Assembly (NCBI RefSeq): GCF_022008365.1
Contig: NZ_JAIRBA010000006.1
Location: 93,529-157,528, forward strand
Source of the DNA: Aequorivita vitellina
GTDB taxonomy: Bacteria; Bacteroidota; Bacteroidia; Flavobacteriales; Flavobacteriaceae
Direction: 5' to 3'
DNA: 64,000 nt
Of this stretch, positions 35,144-43,079 are shown in pieces. Both the position numbers and the translations under genes were made by a program. The notes beneath the pieces are model-generated. The model did no database searches. It saw only the letters and a program-made list of their open reading frames with translations, and was not told where the DNA came from. Position 1 is the first letter of the stretch. Each line of letters begins with the position of its first letter.

Positions 35144-35533
35144 CTAATTTTCGGTTTCGCTAAGGTCTAATTCTTTTTGTACCCAAGCCATCGCCTCGCT
35201 GAGGGTGTCAAAAATTTTAAACTTCTTTTTGTAAAACATGCTTTCCAGTTTGGCATTAGACTTTGCAATTTTGGTTTTTGCAACAATGGCTATTGCCACT
35301 AACCTGTGAATTTTTGAAGTTTCCAAATAGGTGAGGGGGTCAACAGCATAGTTAAAATATCTGTTCGATATATAGACCATTTTCTTATTGGCAAAATGCG
35401 CATCCAGTATCTCCCTCAATTTTTGGTTATGGGCAGGAACTACAGTTATACCCTCTTTAAATTGATTCACTAGGAAATTATCAAAAATAAAAACTTCTGA
35501 TTCTTTAAAATCGTAATAGTGAAACATGCCCAT
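35144..35533 (-). CDS. Small STAS/SpoIIAA-like protein, paralogue of 28905-29312
   Basis: 129 residues (MGMFHYYDFKESEVFIFDN), no signal peptide. It aligns by eye over its length with the protein at 28905-29312: VYISNRYFNYAVDPLTYLE against VYISNRVQSYSVKPTDYKYL, SNAKLESMFYKKKF against SNAELESKFCKKPF, and FDTLSEAMAWV against FETLYEAVLWS. Two copies within 6 kb flanking the menaquinone/CvfB/MarR group suggest duplication. Function unknown. Confidence 0.75.
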   Translation of the reverse strand: MGMFHYYDFKESEVFIFDNFLVNQFKEGITVVPAHNQKLREILDAHFANKKMVYISNRYFNYAVDPLTYLETSKIHRLVAIAIVAKTKIAKSNAKLESMFYKKKFKIFDTLSEAMAWVQKELDLSETEN

Positions 35534-35620
35534 TCTATAAAAATTAAGGAGGTCTTTTAAAGATAAGTAAGATTTTTAAGTATTAATAATAATTTTCCGT
35601 TAATGTAAACCAATTTATTA

Positions 35621-35752
35621 TTAATAAATACTACAGATAAAACCGTCCTTTCTTGAACTGTCACATTTTAATCCACCGCCGCAGATTGCAATCTCATCAG
35701 GCTTTATATAGGTAATAAAAACCGCATCAACCGCACTATCATTAACGTTACC
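35621..35752 (-). pseudogene. Possible degraded gene end, 43 codons without a start
   Basis: The minus-strand frame between stops at 35753-35755 and 35621-35623 has no start codon yet reads like protein: GNVNDSAVDAVFITYIK, then PDEIAICGGGLKCDSSRKDG, ending ICSIY. Upstream in another frame ENIQKYYK could be the continuation after a frameshift. It is the only thing seen in the 272-nt gap 35534-35805. I recognise no family; chance openness cannot be excluded. Confidence 0.3.
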
Positions 35753-35805
35753 TTATAATACTTTTGAATGTTTTCTATTACCAATTTTTGTAGCAGTAAA
35801 TAAGG

Positions 35806-36327
35806 CTACCGCATCAAAAATAACATTTCGGCTGGCAGGTCTCTTTTTTCAATTTCATTGCCTACGGTGTCGTAAAAAACAAATTGCATCTGGTTGCCAT
35901 CTAACAATTTCACCAAATAGATTTCACGTTTGGGACTGTACAGACTAATAAATTCTGCCGAATGAACCTCAAACCTTTTATAATTCTGCTCAATTTTCAA
36001 TCGTACCGTTGTGGGTATAATTTCAGCAGGCGTAAACTCTGAATGAAATACCAACATTCCATTGGGAAGATATGCCGCCGAAAAACCGGGTCGGCCGTCT
36101 TCTTCAAATTTAGCGTAGTACAGTATGTTGGGAGCGTCCTGCATTCCGTCTATTTCCTGCACTTGCCATTGCGAAACGAAATTGGTGGGGTACAAAGCTT
36201 CTTGCCGGTCTAAAACCATTTTTGGCACTTCAGACTGCGGGATAAAGCGCACATTGTCATTCACGTCTTGCGCGTAAATGCTTGTTGAAAAGATTAAACC
36301 TAATACGAGTGTAAAAATATTTCTCAT
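35806..36327 (-). CDS. Exported protein of unknown function, 173 aa
   Basis: Signal peptide MRNIFTLVLGLIFSTSIYAQ, then a mixed alpha/beta domain (EVPKMVLDRQEALYPTNFV, ILYYAKFEEDGRPGFSAAY, VRLKIEQNYKRFEVHSAEFI). The pattern recalls PepSY-like (DUF2874) periplasmic proteins but without enough identity to name it. It starts 66 nt downstream of the E1 dehydrogenase gene on the same strand; a functional link is not evident. Confidence 0.72.
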   Translation of the reverse strand: MRNIFTLVLGLIFSTSIYAQDVNDNVRFIPQSEVPKMVLDRQEALYPTNFVSQWQVQEIDGMQDAPNILYYAKFEEDGRPGFSAAYLPNGMLVFHSEFTPAEIIPTTVRLKIEQNYKRFEVHSAEFISLYSPKREIYLVKLLDGNQMQFVFYDTVGNEIEKRDLPAEMLFLMR

Positions 36328-36392
36328 AGCTGTATATATTTTAATATGCTATAAGATACACAGCCTAATGCAGGAATAACAGGATTTTAGCG

Positions 36393-38807
36393 TTATCTTA
36401 ACTTCGGAAACTGTGCTGGGTTAGTCTCGTGCATAATTTCATATACCTTTTCATAAACATCTTCCACCGAAGGTTTGGTAAAGTAATCGCCGTCTGTGCC
36501 ATAGGGCGGACGGTGTTCCTTAGCCGATAAAGTTTGTGGCTTACTGTCTAAATATTGATACCCACCTTGTACTTCAACAATCTGGTTCAAAATATAGGCA
36601 GAAGCACCTCCAGGCACGTCTTCGTCTATAACCAGTAGTCTGTTAGTATTAGCAACGCTCTTTACCAAATCATTGTTAATATCTAGTGGCAGCAGCGATT
36701 GTACGTCTATTACTTCGGCATCAATACCTGCTTGCAGTAGTTCTTTTGCGGCTTCTTCAACTATACGTAGCGTACTACCGTAGGAAACCAACGTAATATC
36801 TGTTCCTTTTTTAATTGTTTCCACAACGCCAATTGGCGTTTTAAATTCACCGAGATTGTTTGGTAGTTTTTCCTTTAAACGATAGCCGTTTAAACATTCT
36901 ATTATTAGTGCAGGCTCGTCTGTTTCAAGTAGCGTATTGTAAAAACCTGCTGCTTTAGTCATATTTCTTGGTACGAGTACATACATTCCGCGAAGCAAAT
37001 GGATTAAACCACCCATTTGTGAACCACTGTGCCAAATACCTTCCAGCCTGTGGCCACGTGTACGTACAATCAACGGTGCTTTTTGTGTGCCATTTGTTCT
37101 GTAGCGTACCGTTACCAAATCGTCACTCATTATTTGTAGGCAGTACAAAATATAATCTAAATACTGAATTTCAGCTATAGGGCGAAGGCCACGCATCGCC
37201 ATTCCTATTCCTTGCCCTAAAATAGTAGCTTCGCGAATACCCGCATCGGCAACTCTTAGTGCGCCGTACTTTTCCTGTAACCCTTCCAAACCTTGGTTTA
37301 CATCGCCTATTGTACCACTGTCCTCTCCAAATATTAAAACTTCTGGGTGCTTGTCAAAAATGGCGTCAAAATTGTCGCGCAATACTACGCGTCCATCTAC
37401 ATCTTCGGCATCTTGGGCGTAAGTAGGGGGTACTTCCTCAATTGTTTTGGCGTTTTCTTTTGCTTCGGAATAGAGATGCGCACTGTATTTTGGCTGAATT
37501 ACTTCAATATAATTATTAATCCAATCTTGAAGCTGCTTCTTTTCCGGCGAATCTTCGCCAGTAACGTAACGCAATGCTTTTCTGGCCGAAGCGAGAATAT
37601 TGCGGCGCAACGGCTCTTTTTCGGAAGCCAATTCATTTTTTATTTTCTCGATAAAGTTTTTATTGGCACTGTTTTCAGATAAATTCCCAAGTAAAAGAAC
37701 GGCCTCTTCCTGCTCCTTTTTCTGAGGTGCAACAAATGCTTCCCAAGCTGCCTTTTTACCGTCGCGAACTTGTTTCTTTATTGCTTTCTCTATTTCTACT
37801 AAAGTTTCTTCCGTTGCAATTTCACTTTCAATAATCCATTGGCGCATTTTAACGTTGCAGTCGTAATCTGCTTCCCACGCCAATCGGTCTTTGCTTTTAT
37901 AACGCTCGTGAGACCCGCTTGTGCTGTGGCCTTGGGGCTGTGTTAATTGCTGCACGTGAATTAAAACCGGCACGTGTTCTTCGCGCGCAATTTTTGAGGC
38001 GCGATTGTAAACATCAATCAGTTCGGTATAATCCCACCCGTTTACACGAATTATTTCATAACCGTTTTCTTCTTCGTTACGCTGAAAACCTTTTAATATT
38101 TCAGAAATATTCTCTTTTGTAGTTTGATATTTAGCGTGTACCGAAATTCCGTATTCATCATCCCAAACGCTCATCACCATGGGTACTTGCAATACCCCGG
38201 CTGCGTTTATGGTTTCCCAAAAAAGCCCTTCGCTCGTACTGGCATTTCCAATTGTTCCCCACGCAACTTCATTTCCGTTGATGGAAAAATTGGTTTTGTT
38301 TTCAATTCCTTTTACGTTTCTAAAAATTTTGGAAGCCTGTGCCAATCCTAACAAACGCGGCATCTGCCCCGCTGTTGGTGAAATATCTGCACTGCTGTTT
38401 TTTTGCTGGGCAAGGTTTTTCCAACTGCCGTCTTCATTTAAACTGTGTGTAGCAAAGTGGCCGCCCATTTGCCGTCCGGCGCTCATGGGGTCTGCTTTTA
38501 TATCTGTATGTGCATAAAGTCCTGCAAAAAACTGCTCAATAGTCAGTTTGCCAATGGCCATCATAAAGGTTTGGTCGCGGTAGTACCCGCTTCGCCAATC
38601 GCCATTTTTAAATGCTTTGGCCCAAGCTAGTTGTGGCACCTCTTTTCCGTCGCCAAAAATACCGAATTTCGCTTTCCCAGTAAGCACCTCGCGACGCCCT
38701 AAAAGACTACATTCGCGGCTGGTAACCGCAATTTTATAATCGTTTAAAATCGTTTCTTTAAAATCTTCAAAAGAAATCTCGCCATTTGTCTTCGGGTCTG
38801 TCTGCAT
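36393..38807 (-). CDS. 2-oxoacid dehydrogenase E1, fused alpha and beta subunits
   Basis: 804 residues. The N-terminal half is the alpha subunit (thiamine-diphosphate site in WGTIGNASTSEGLFWETIN, then QGHSTSGSHERYKS with the regulatory Ser loop), and the C-terminal half from about 470 is beta (VLIFGEDSGTIGDVNQGLEG, DAGIREATILGQGIGMAM, VIDVQSLLPLD). It decarboxylates a 2-oxoacid and loads the E2 lipoyl domain; branched-chain 2-oxoacids are the likely substrates, pyruvate less so. Single-chain fusions are common in Bacteroidota. No E2 or E3 gene is adjacent. Confidence 0.93.
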   Translation of the reverse strand: MQTDPKTNGEISFEDFKETILNDYKIAVTSRECSLLGRREVLTGKAKFGIFGDGKEVPQLAWAKAFKNGDWRSGYYRDQTFMMAIGKLTIEQFFAGLYAHTDIKADPMSAGRQMGGHFATHSLNEDGSWKNLAQQKNSSADISPTAGQMPRLLGLAQASKIFRNVKGIENKTNFSINGNEVAWGTIGNASTSEGLFWETINAAGVLQVPMVMSVWDDEYGISVHAKYQTTKENISEILKGFQRNEEENGYEIIRVNGWDYTELIDVYNRASKIAREEHVPVLIHVQQLTQPQGHSTSGSHERYKSKDRLAWEADYDCNVKMRQWIIESEIATEETLVEIEKAIKKQVRDGKKAAWEAFVAPQKKEQEEAVLLLGNLSENSANKNFIEKIKNELASEKEPLRRNILASARKALRYVTGEDSPEKKQLQDWINNYIEVIQPKYSAHLYSEAKENAKTIEEVPPTYAQDAEDVDGRVVLRDNFDAIFDKHPEVLIFGEDSGTIGDVNQGLEGLQEKYGALRVADAGIREATILGQGIGMAMRGLRPIAEIQYLDYILYCLQIMSDDLVTVRYRTNGTQKAPLIVRTRGHRLEGIWHSGSQMGGLIHLLRGMYVLVPRNMTKAAGFYNTLLETDEPALIIECLNGYRLKEKLPNNLGEFKTPIGVVETIKKGTDITLVSYGSTLRIVEEAAKELLQAGIDAEVIDVQSLLPLDINNDLVKSVANTNRLLVIDEDVPGGASAYILNQIVEVQGGYQYLDSKPQTLSAKEHRPPYGTDGDYFTKPSVEDVYEKVYEIMHETNPAQFPKLR

Positions 38808-38904
38808 GAATTTTTGTTTAAGGATTACAAAAGTAGCGAAATTGAGAGTGTTTTACAACGCTAATTTGCTAACATCGGATTTTTAAAAGATACTAATTTT
38901 AAAA

Positions 38905-39132
38905 CTACTTTTCCGTTTTTGAAGAGATTAACTTCACTACCAGCAATCTAAGCAATAAAATAAATGGAAACCCGTGTAATAAAACGTCAAACCAATCTTC
39001 GGCTTGCATCCCCTCAGCACCCCCAGCAATCCATTTATACTTCCCCCACAAATGGGGTTCAGGAAAAAATGGAGCCAACCCAAGCGTAAGACAGATTAAT
39101 ATAATAATCCGCCAGTTATTTAGTATTTCCAT
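38905..39132 (-). CDS. Small two-helix membrane protein, unknown function
   Basis: 75 residues: helix one WRIIILICLTLGLAPFF, a short loop with PEPHLWGKYKWIAGGAEGM, and helix two LHGFPFILLLRLLVVKLI. The WGKYKWIAGGA-x-GM-x-x-x-DW-x-D loop looks like a conserved family of Flavobacteria that I cannot name. The GC and codon pattern is ordinary. The gene is followed upstream by heptad-repeat DNA. Confidence 0.7.
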   Translation of the reverse strand: MEILNNWRIIILICLTLGLAPFFPEPHLWGKYKWIAGGAEGMQAEDWFDVLLHGFPFILLLRLLVVKLISSKTEK

Positions 39133-39157
39133 TGTTTATTTGTTTAACTGTTATCTA

Positions 39158-39457
39158 ATGTCTCACATCATGTCTCACATCTAACAGCGCAGCGGTCTAT
39201 CATCGCGATTCGCGATTCACGATTCATTTTTTTCTGAGATTTGTTATTTGTTATTTGAGATTTGTTTTTTTCTGAGATTTGTTATTTGAGATTTGTTATA
39301 TGTTATATGTTATATGTTATATGTTATTTGGGATTTGTTATTCGGGATTTGAGATTTGTTTTTTTTGAGATTTGTTATTTGGGATTTGTTATTTGGGATT
39401 TGTTATTTGAGATTTGGAATTTGTTATTTGAGATTTGAGATTTGGAATTTGGAATTC
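39158..39457. repeat. Heptad-period degenerate tandem repeat
   Basis: Fills the 330-nt gap between the small membrane protein and the M1-like gene. It opens with ATGTCTCACATC twice, then an AGCGGTC word, three GCGATTC-type heptamers, and about 30 heptamers of the form GNNATTT (GTTATTT, GAGATTT, GGGATTT, GGAATTT, and four GTTATAT in a row). Runs of T break phase in a few places. No reading frame or promoter is recognisable inside. Confidence 0.85.
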
Positions 39458-39462
39458 CAACC

Positions 39463-42276
39463 CTAATACCACCTCCGCGTAAATAACCCAAGCAAAGTCT
39501 TCGGACTTAAAGTAACAATAAACCGTACCTTTTCGTCGTAATGTGGCAGATTGGGTTCGAAGCCTAAATTTGAATAAATCGGGAAATACAATTCAAAATA
39601 ATCGGCCACCAAACTCAATCTAATTCCGCTGTCAAAAACCGCATTTACCCCCCGCTCTTTATTGGCGACCAAACCTAAATCGCCATAGGCATAAATCCAT
39701 TTCCAAATATTTGTGCTCGCATTTACCGTAGCCATCCAACTGTTGGCGTAAGCGGGCTCCAACTGCGATTTAAATCCGCCTTCTGCGATAATTAACTGCT
39801 GACTAAACAAGCCGGAATCTTCGCTTCTTCCGTAATAATTATAGTCAAAAAGATAGTCGTTTGGACGGTCTAAAGCAAAACTAAAAAAGTCTTCGTGTTC
39901 GCGTGTGTCGTTAAATAAAAACACCCCAGCAAAAAAACGAAGGTTCAATTGGCGGTTGCTCAAAAAGAGTTTCCGATACTCTAAATCTACAGATAACTTG
40001 CTAAATTTTGAAGAAATTTCATAATCTGCAACCCCCCTAAAATAATTGATAAGATTCGGATTGGAATATACATACTGCATATTGAAAACACTGTAATTGG
40101 GCTGCTGGTCTGTGGCATTCGGATCTTCATCGCGATAAACGTTTACATTCCGTAAATTTATATACTGTTTTTCGTTGTCGCGCAAATCGGGATTTCTAAA
40201 TGCAAAGGTAATATAAGGGGTAAATTTTTTGTAAAATAAGCCGCGGTCGTAGGAGTAATAATTACCCGAAAATCCATACCGCATGGCGTATAAATTTCCT
40301 TGGTTCATGGTCTGCGTATAACTAATAGAACCGCCCCCAACAAGAGTTTTAGAGCGAAATCCAAACTGGGGTTCCAAGCTGTAATGCACCGCCTTGCGCA
40401 GCACCGTTTTGTTGTAAAGCCGCAACCCTGCCGAAACACCGTCGTAAAGGTTGTACTCAAAAATAGGCATAAAGAACATCTGCGTAAACTTGGGGTCTTC
40501 CACATCTTGGAAAAGACGAAACTGTAACGGTTTATTCAGCAATCCACTTACAGTTTTAAAGTTGTTACGCATATTGTACTCCGGAATTCTTCCTTCGTAA
40601 TTCAGTGCCAACTTTTTAATATTTCCCGCCGGAATGGTAACAGTAGTCATACTATCCACGGGTTTTGTCCACGTTTTATAGACTATTTCATCGTCGTTTA
40701 AACCGTAAAGCGATATAGGCAGTTCGCTCTTCCTATTATTCTTTATATATACCTTCAGCGAATCGCCTTGCTTTTCAACGTTTTTTATTTTAAAATCTAC
40801 AGTTGTACGCGTATCGACAAAATCTTCAAAAAACCAATTTATGGGCAGCTCCGTTCGCGAGGCAAGTAAGTTTTCAAAATCTGAAGATCGAACCGGCTTT
40901 AATCTATTTTCTTTATAGAAATCTTTAATAGTTTTATCTAAGACGGTATCGCCCAAATAATCGTTTAAATAGCGCAACCCGCTTCCCCCGTAATAACCGT
41001 TGGCAATATTCATATTAAACTTTAACAACGAATCCTTTGGCGTAGTTAATGACTGCTGAATATTGTTGCGAGCCATATTTAAATACAACAACGAATACTG
41101 GTCGTTAAACTCCAAATCTGCCGCGTGCGCCCAACGTATTATCCACCAATTACTCAAATTTCCAATAAGCTTCATTTTAGGATAATACCTATCGGCATAT
41201 TCCATCATCAAATAAATCTGCAAGGCATCCTGCAACCAATAATCACGGCGCGAGTCTAAAATAAGCGTGTTTTGAATATAATGCCGCGTTATGGTTTTTA
41301 ACTGCTCCATGTCATATTCAAACCCATCGGGATACGGACTTATAAAACTGGGCAACTGGTTAAGCCCGTAAACCGGATTTGTTTTGTAATCGGTTTCGCT
41401 TACAACCATTTTTTTAAACGGATAGGGACCCAGTCTTTCGTCTAAAAAGTGTGCAATTCTATCAATCATCAAAGCTTGTACCGGCGGATTTATCTTGCTG
41501 TTTTGCAAGTTGGTAACTACCGTAAACTTATCGGTTTCAATTGTTTCGAAAGTAGAATTCCGCTCCAAATAAAGAGTCACATTTGTTCGGTCGCTGCCTT
41601 TAAGGAAGAGCTTCTTTTTGTTTTCTGAAATATTTTCCGAAACCAAATCCAAATCGGTTGTAACCCAATACTGCTTCGGAAGCTGAAGCGAAATGGTATA
41701 GTTAGAAGGGGTAACATACAAATCGTTGGTGTTCTTATTGCTGTACACACGCCACTCGCCATTGTAAACGGCAGGCAAAATATACCAATCCCGCAATTTA
41801 AAATTAGCGCGGCTATCCACCCCAAACCGCGTAAACTTGCTATCGGGAACTTTTACTACATACTCCAGATTAAAAGTGTAGCTAGCTCCCGGAAGTAGCG
41901 ATTTTTCAGGTATCACCTTTAAAATATCCACCGCCCCATCGCGCGTCCACTGCAACGGATTTGCACTGCTGTTGTATATTTTTTCAATAGTGGTTTTTCC
42001 CCGATCTTCATCTTTTTCAAAATGAAATGAACTGTTGTAATTTTCTGAAAAACGCTTCCCCAACTCACTCGTTTTAGTAGAAAAACTATTGGGCCAGTCA
42101 AATAGAAATAATTCCCTTAGCGTATCTGCCGAAGTGTTTTTAAAAGTTATTTCCTGTTTAATTGAAAGTGTTTTCTGCACAGGATTCAGCGAAGCATCAA
42201 TATGAATACTATGCTGCGCCCTCGCTTGAATTACCAAACAAAAAAGTAATAGAAATATGATTCTTTTTGAAATCAA
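39463..42276 (-). CDS. M1 peptidase-like outer-membrane protein with lost zinc site
   Basis: 937 residues, TTG start at 42276 (no ATG in frame), signal peptide ISKRIIFLLLFCLVIQARAQ. Residues about 20-500 follow the M1 aminopeptidase layout, but where HExxH belongs the sequence is ITRHYIQNTL, and the downstream WLxE is DYWLQDALQIYLMMEY, so the second His and the zinc Glu are missing. From about 590 the protein is built of alternating aromatic strands ending TRRWY, an outer-membrane beta-barrel. It therefore looks like a surface binding or assembly protein rather than a working peptidase. Confidence 0.85.
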   Translation of the reverse strand: MISKRIIFLLLFCLVIQARAQHSIHIDASLNPVQKTLSIKQEITFKNTSADTLRELFLFDWPNSFSTKTSELGKRFSENYNSSFHFEKDEDRGKTTIEKIYNSSANPLQWTRDGAVDILKVIPEKSLLPGASYTFNLEYVVKVPDSKFTRFGVDSRANFKLRDWYILPAVYNGEWRVYSNKNTNDLYVTPSNYTISLQLPKQYWVTTDLDLVSENISENKKKLFLKGSDRTNVTLYLERNSTFETIETDKFTVVTNLQNSKINPPVQALMIDRIAHFLDERLGPYPFKKMVVSETDYKTNPVYGLNQLPSFISPYPDGFEYDMEQLKTITRHYIQNTLILDSRRDYWLQDALQIYLMMEYADRYYPKMKLIGNLSNWWIIRWAHAADLEFNDQYSLLYLNMARNNIQQSLTTPKDSLLKFNMNIANGYYGGSGLRYLNDYLGDTVLDKTIKDFYKENRLKPVRSSDFENLLASRTELPINWFFEDFVDTRTTVDFKIKNVEKQGDSLKVYIKNNRKSELPISLYGLNDDEIVYKTWTKPVDSMTTVTIPAGNIKKLALNYEGRIPEYNMRNNFKTVSGLLNKPLQFRLFQDVEDPKFTQMFFMPIFEYNLYDGVSAGLRLYNKTVLRKAVHYSLEPQFGFRSKTLVGGGSISYTQTMNQGNLYAMRYGFSGNYYSYDRGLFYKKFTPYITFAFRNPDLRDNEKQYINLRNVNVYRDEDPNATDQQPNYSVFNMQYVYSNPNLINYFRGVADYEISSKFSKLSVDLEYRKLFLSNRQLNLRFFAGVFLFNDTREHEDFFSFALDRPNDYLFDYNYYGRSEDSGLFSQQLIIAEGGFKSQLEPAYANSWMATVNASTNIWKWIYAYGDLGLVANKERGVNAVFDSGIRLSLVADYFELYFPIYSNLGFEPNLPHYDEKVRFIVTLSPKTLLGLFTRRWY

Positions 42277-42315
42277 AAAGTTGAAGTGAGTTTAAATGTT
42301 AGCGATTGTCAAATA

Positions 42316-43005
42316 TTAAAAATTCGGACTCAAATTGTATTCGTTATAGAAATCGTTCAAAATTTGAAGCACTTCGTCCTCGGTATCTACCAAATGCACC
42401 AAGTCTAAATCATCGGCACTTACATTGTTGTTGGCTTCCAAAAGTGTGGTTTTAATCCATTCAAACAATCCACCCCAAAATTCAGACCCAACCAAAATAA
42501 GTGGAAACTTATCAATTTTATGTGTTTGAATTAATGTTAATGCTTCAAAAAATTCATCTAAAGTTCCAAAGCCACCTGGCATTACAACAAAGCCTTGGGA
42601 GTATTTTACAAACATTACTTTTCTAACAAAAAAATAATCAAAATCTATGCTCTTATCGCTGTCTATATAAGGGTTGTCGTGCTGCTCAAAAGGGAGTGTA
42701 ATATTTAAACCTACCGAAGTACCACCAGCTAAATGCGCCCCTTTATTACCCGCTTCCATAATTCCTGGACCCCCCCCAGTAATAACGCCGTACCCGTTTT
42801 CGGTAATCTTCTTGGCTATGTTTTCAGCCAATTTGTAATACGGATTGTCAGGTTTAGTTCGGGCCGAACCAAATATAGAAACGCAAGGGCCAATACGGCT
42901 CATCTTTTCATATCCATTTACAAACTCCCCCATGATTTTAAAAATTGCCCACGAGTCGTTCGTTTTTACTTGATTCCAGTTTTTTGGTATTTGTTCGTCT
43001 CTCAT
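42316..43005 (-). CDS. LOG-family nucleotide hydrolase (TIGR00730)
   Basis: 229 residues with the Rossmann-like LOG fold: VSIFGSARTKPDNPYY, YGVITGGGPGIMEAGNKGA and the hallmark PGGFGTLDEFFEAL. LOG proteins release the base from nucleoside 5'-monophosphates (cytokinin riboside or general nucleotide substrates). It lies 75 nt downstream of uvrA, with a terminator-like hairpin between, so it probably has its own promoter. Confidence 0.92.
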   Translation of the reverse strand: MRDEQIPKNWNQVKTNDSWAIFKIMGEFVNGYEKMSRIGPCVSIFGSARTKPDNPYYKLAENIAKKITENGYGVITGGGPGIMEAGNKGAHLAGGTSVGLNITLPFEQHDNPYIDSDKSIDFDYFFVRKVMFVKYSQGFVVMPGGFGTLDEFFEALTLIQTHKIDKFPLILVGSEFWGGLFEWIKTTLLEANNNVSADDLDLVHLVDTEDEVLQILNDFYNEYNLSPNF

Positions 43006-43029
43006 TTTTTAAATGGTATTATAAAATAT

Positions 43030-43064
43030 AAATTCAAGGCTCAATATTAGGTGCCTTGAATTTT
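43030..43064 (-). terminator. Likely terminator after uvrA
   Basis: An 11-bp perfect stem, AAATTCAAGGC (43030-43040) with GCCTTGAATTT (43053-43063) and a 12-nt loop, placed about 16 nt past the uvrA stop. On the minus strand it is followed by ATATTTTAT, a weak U tract. Confidence 0.55.
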
Positions 43065-43079
43065 AAATATCGTGTTTTG

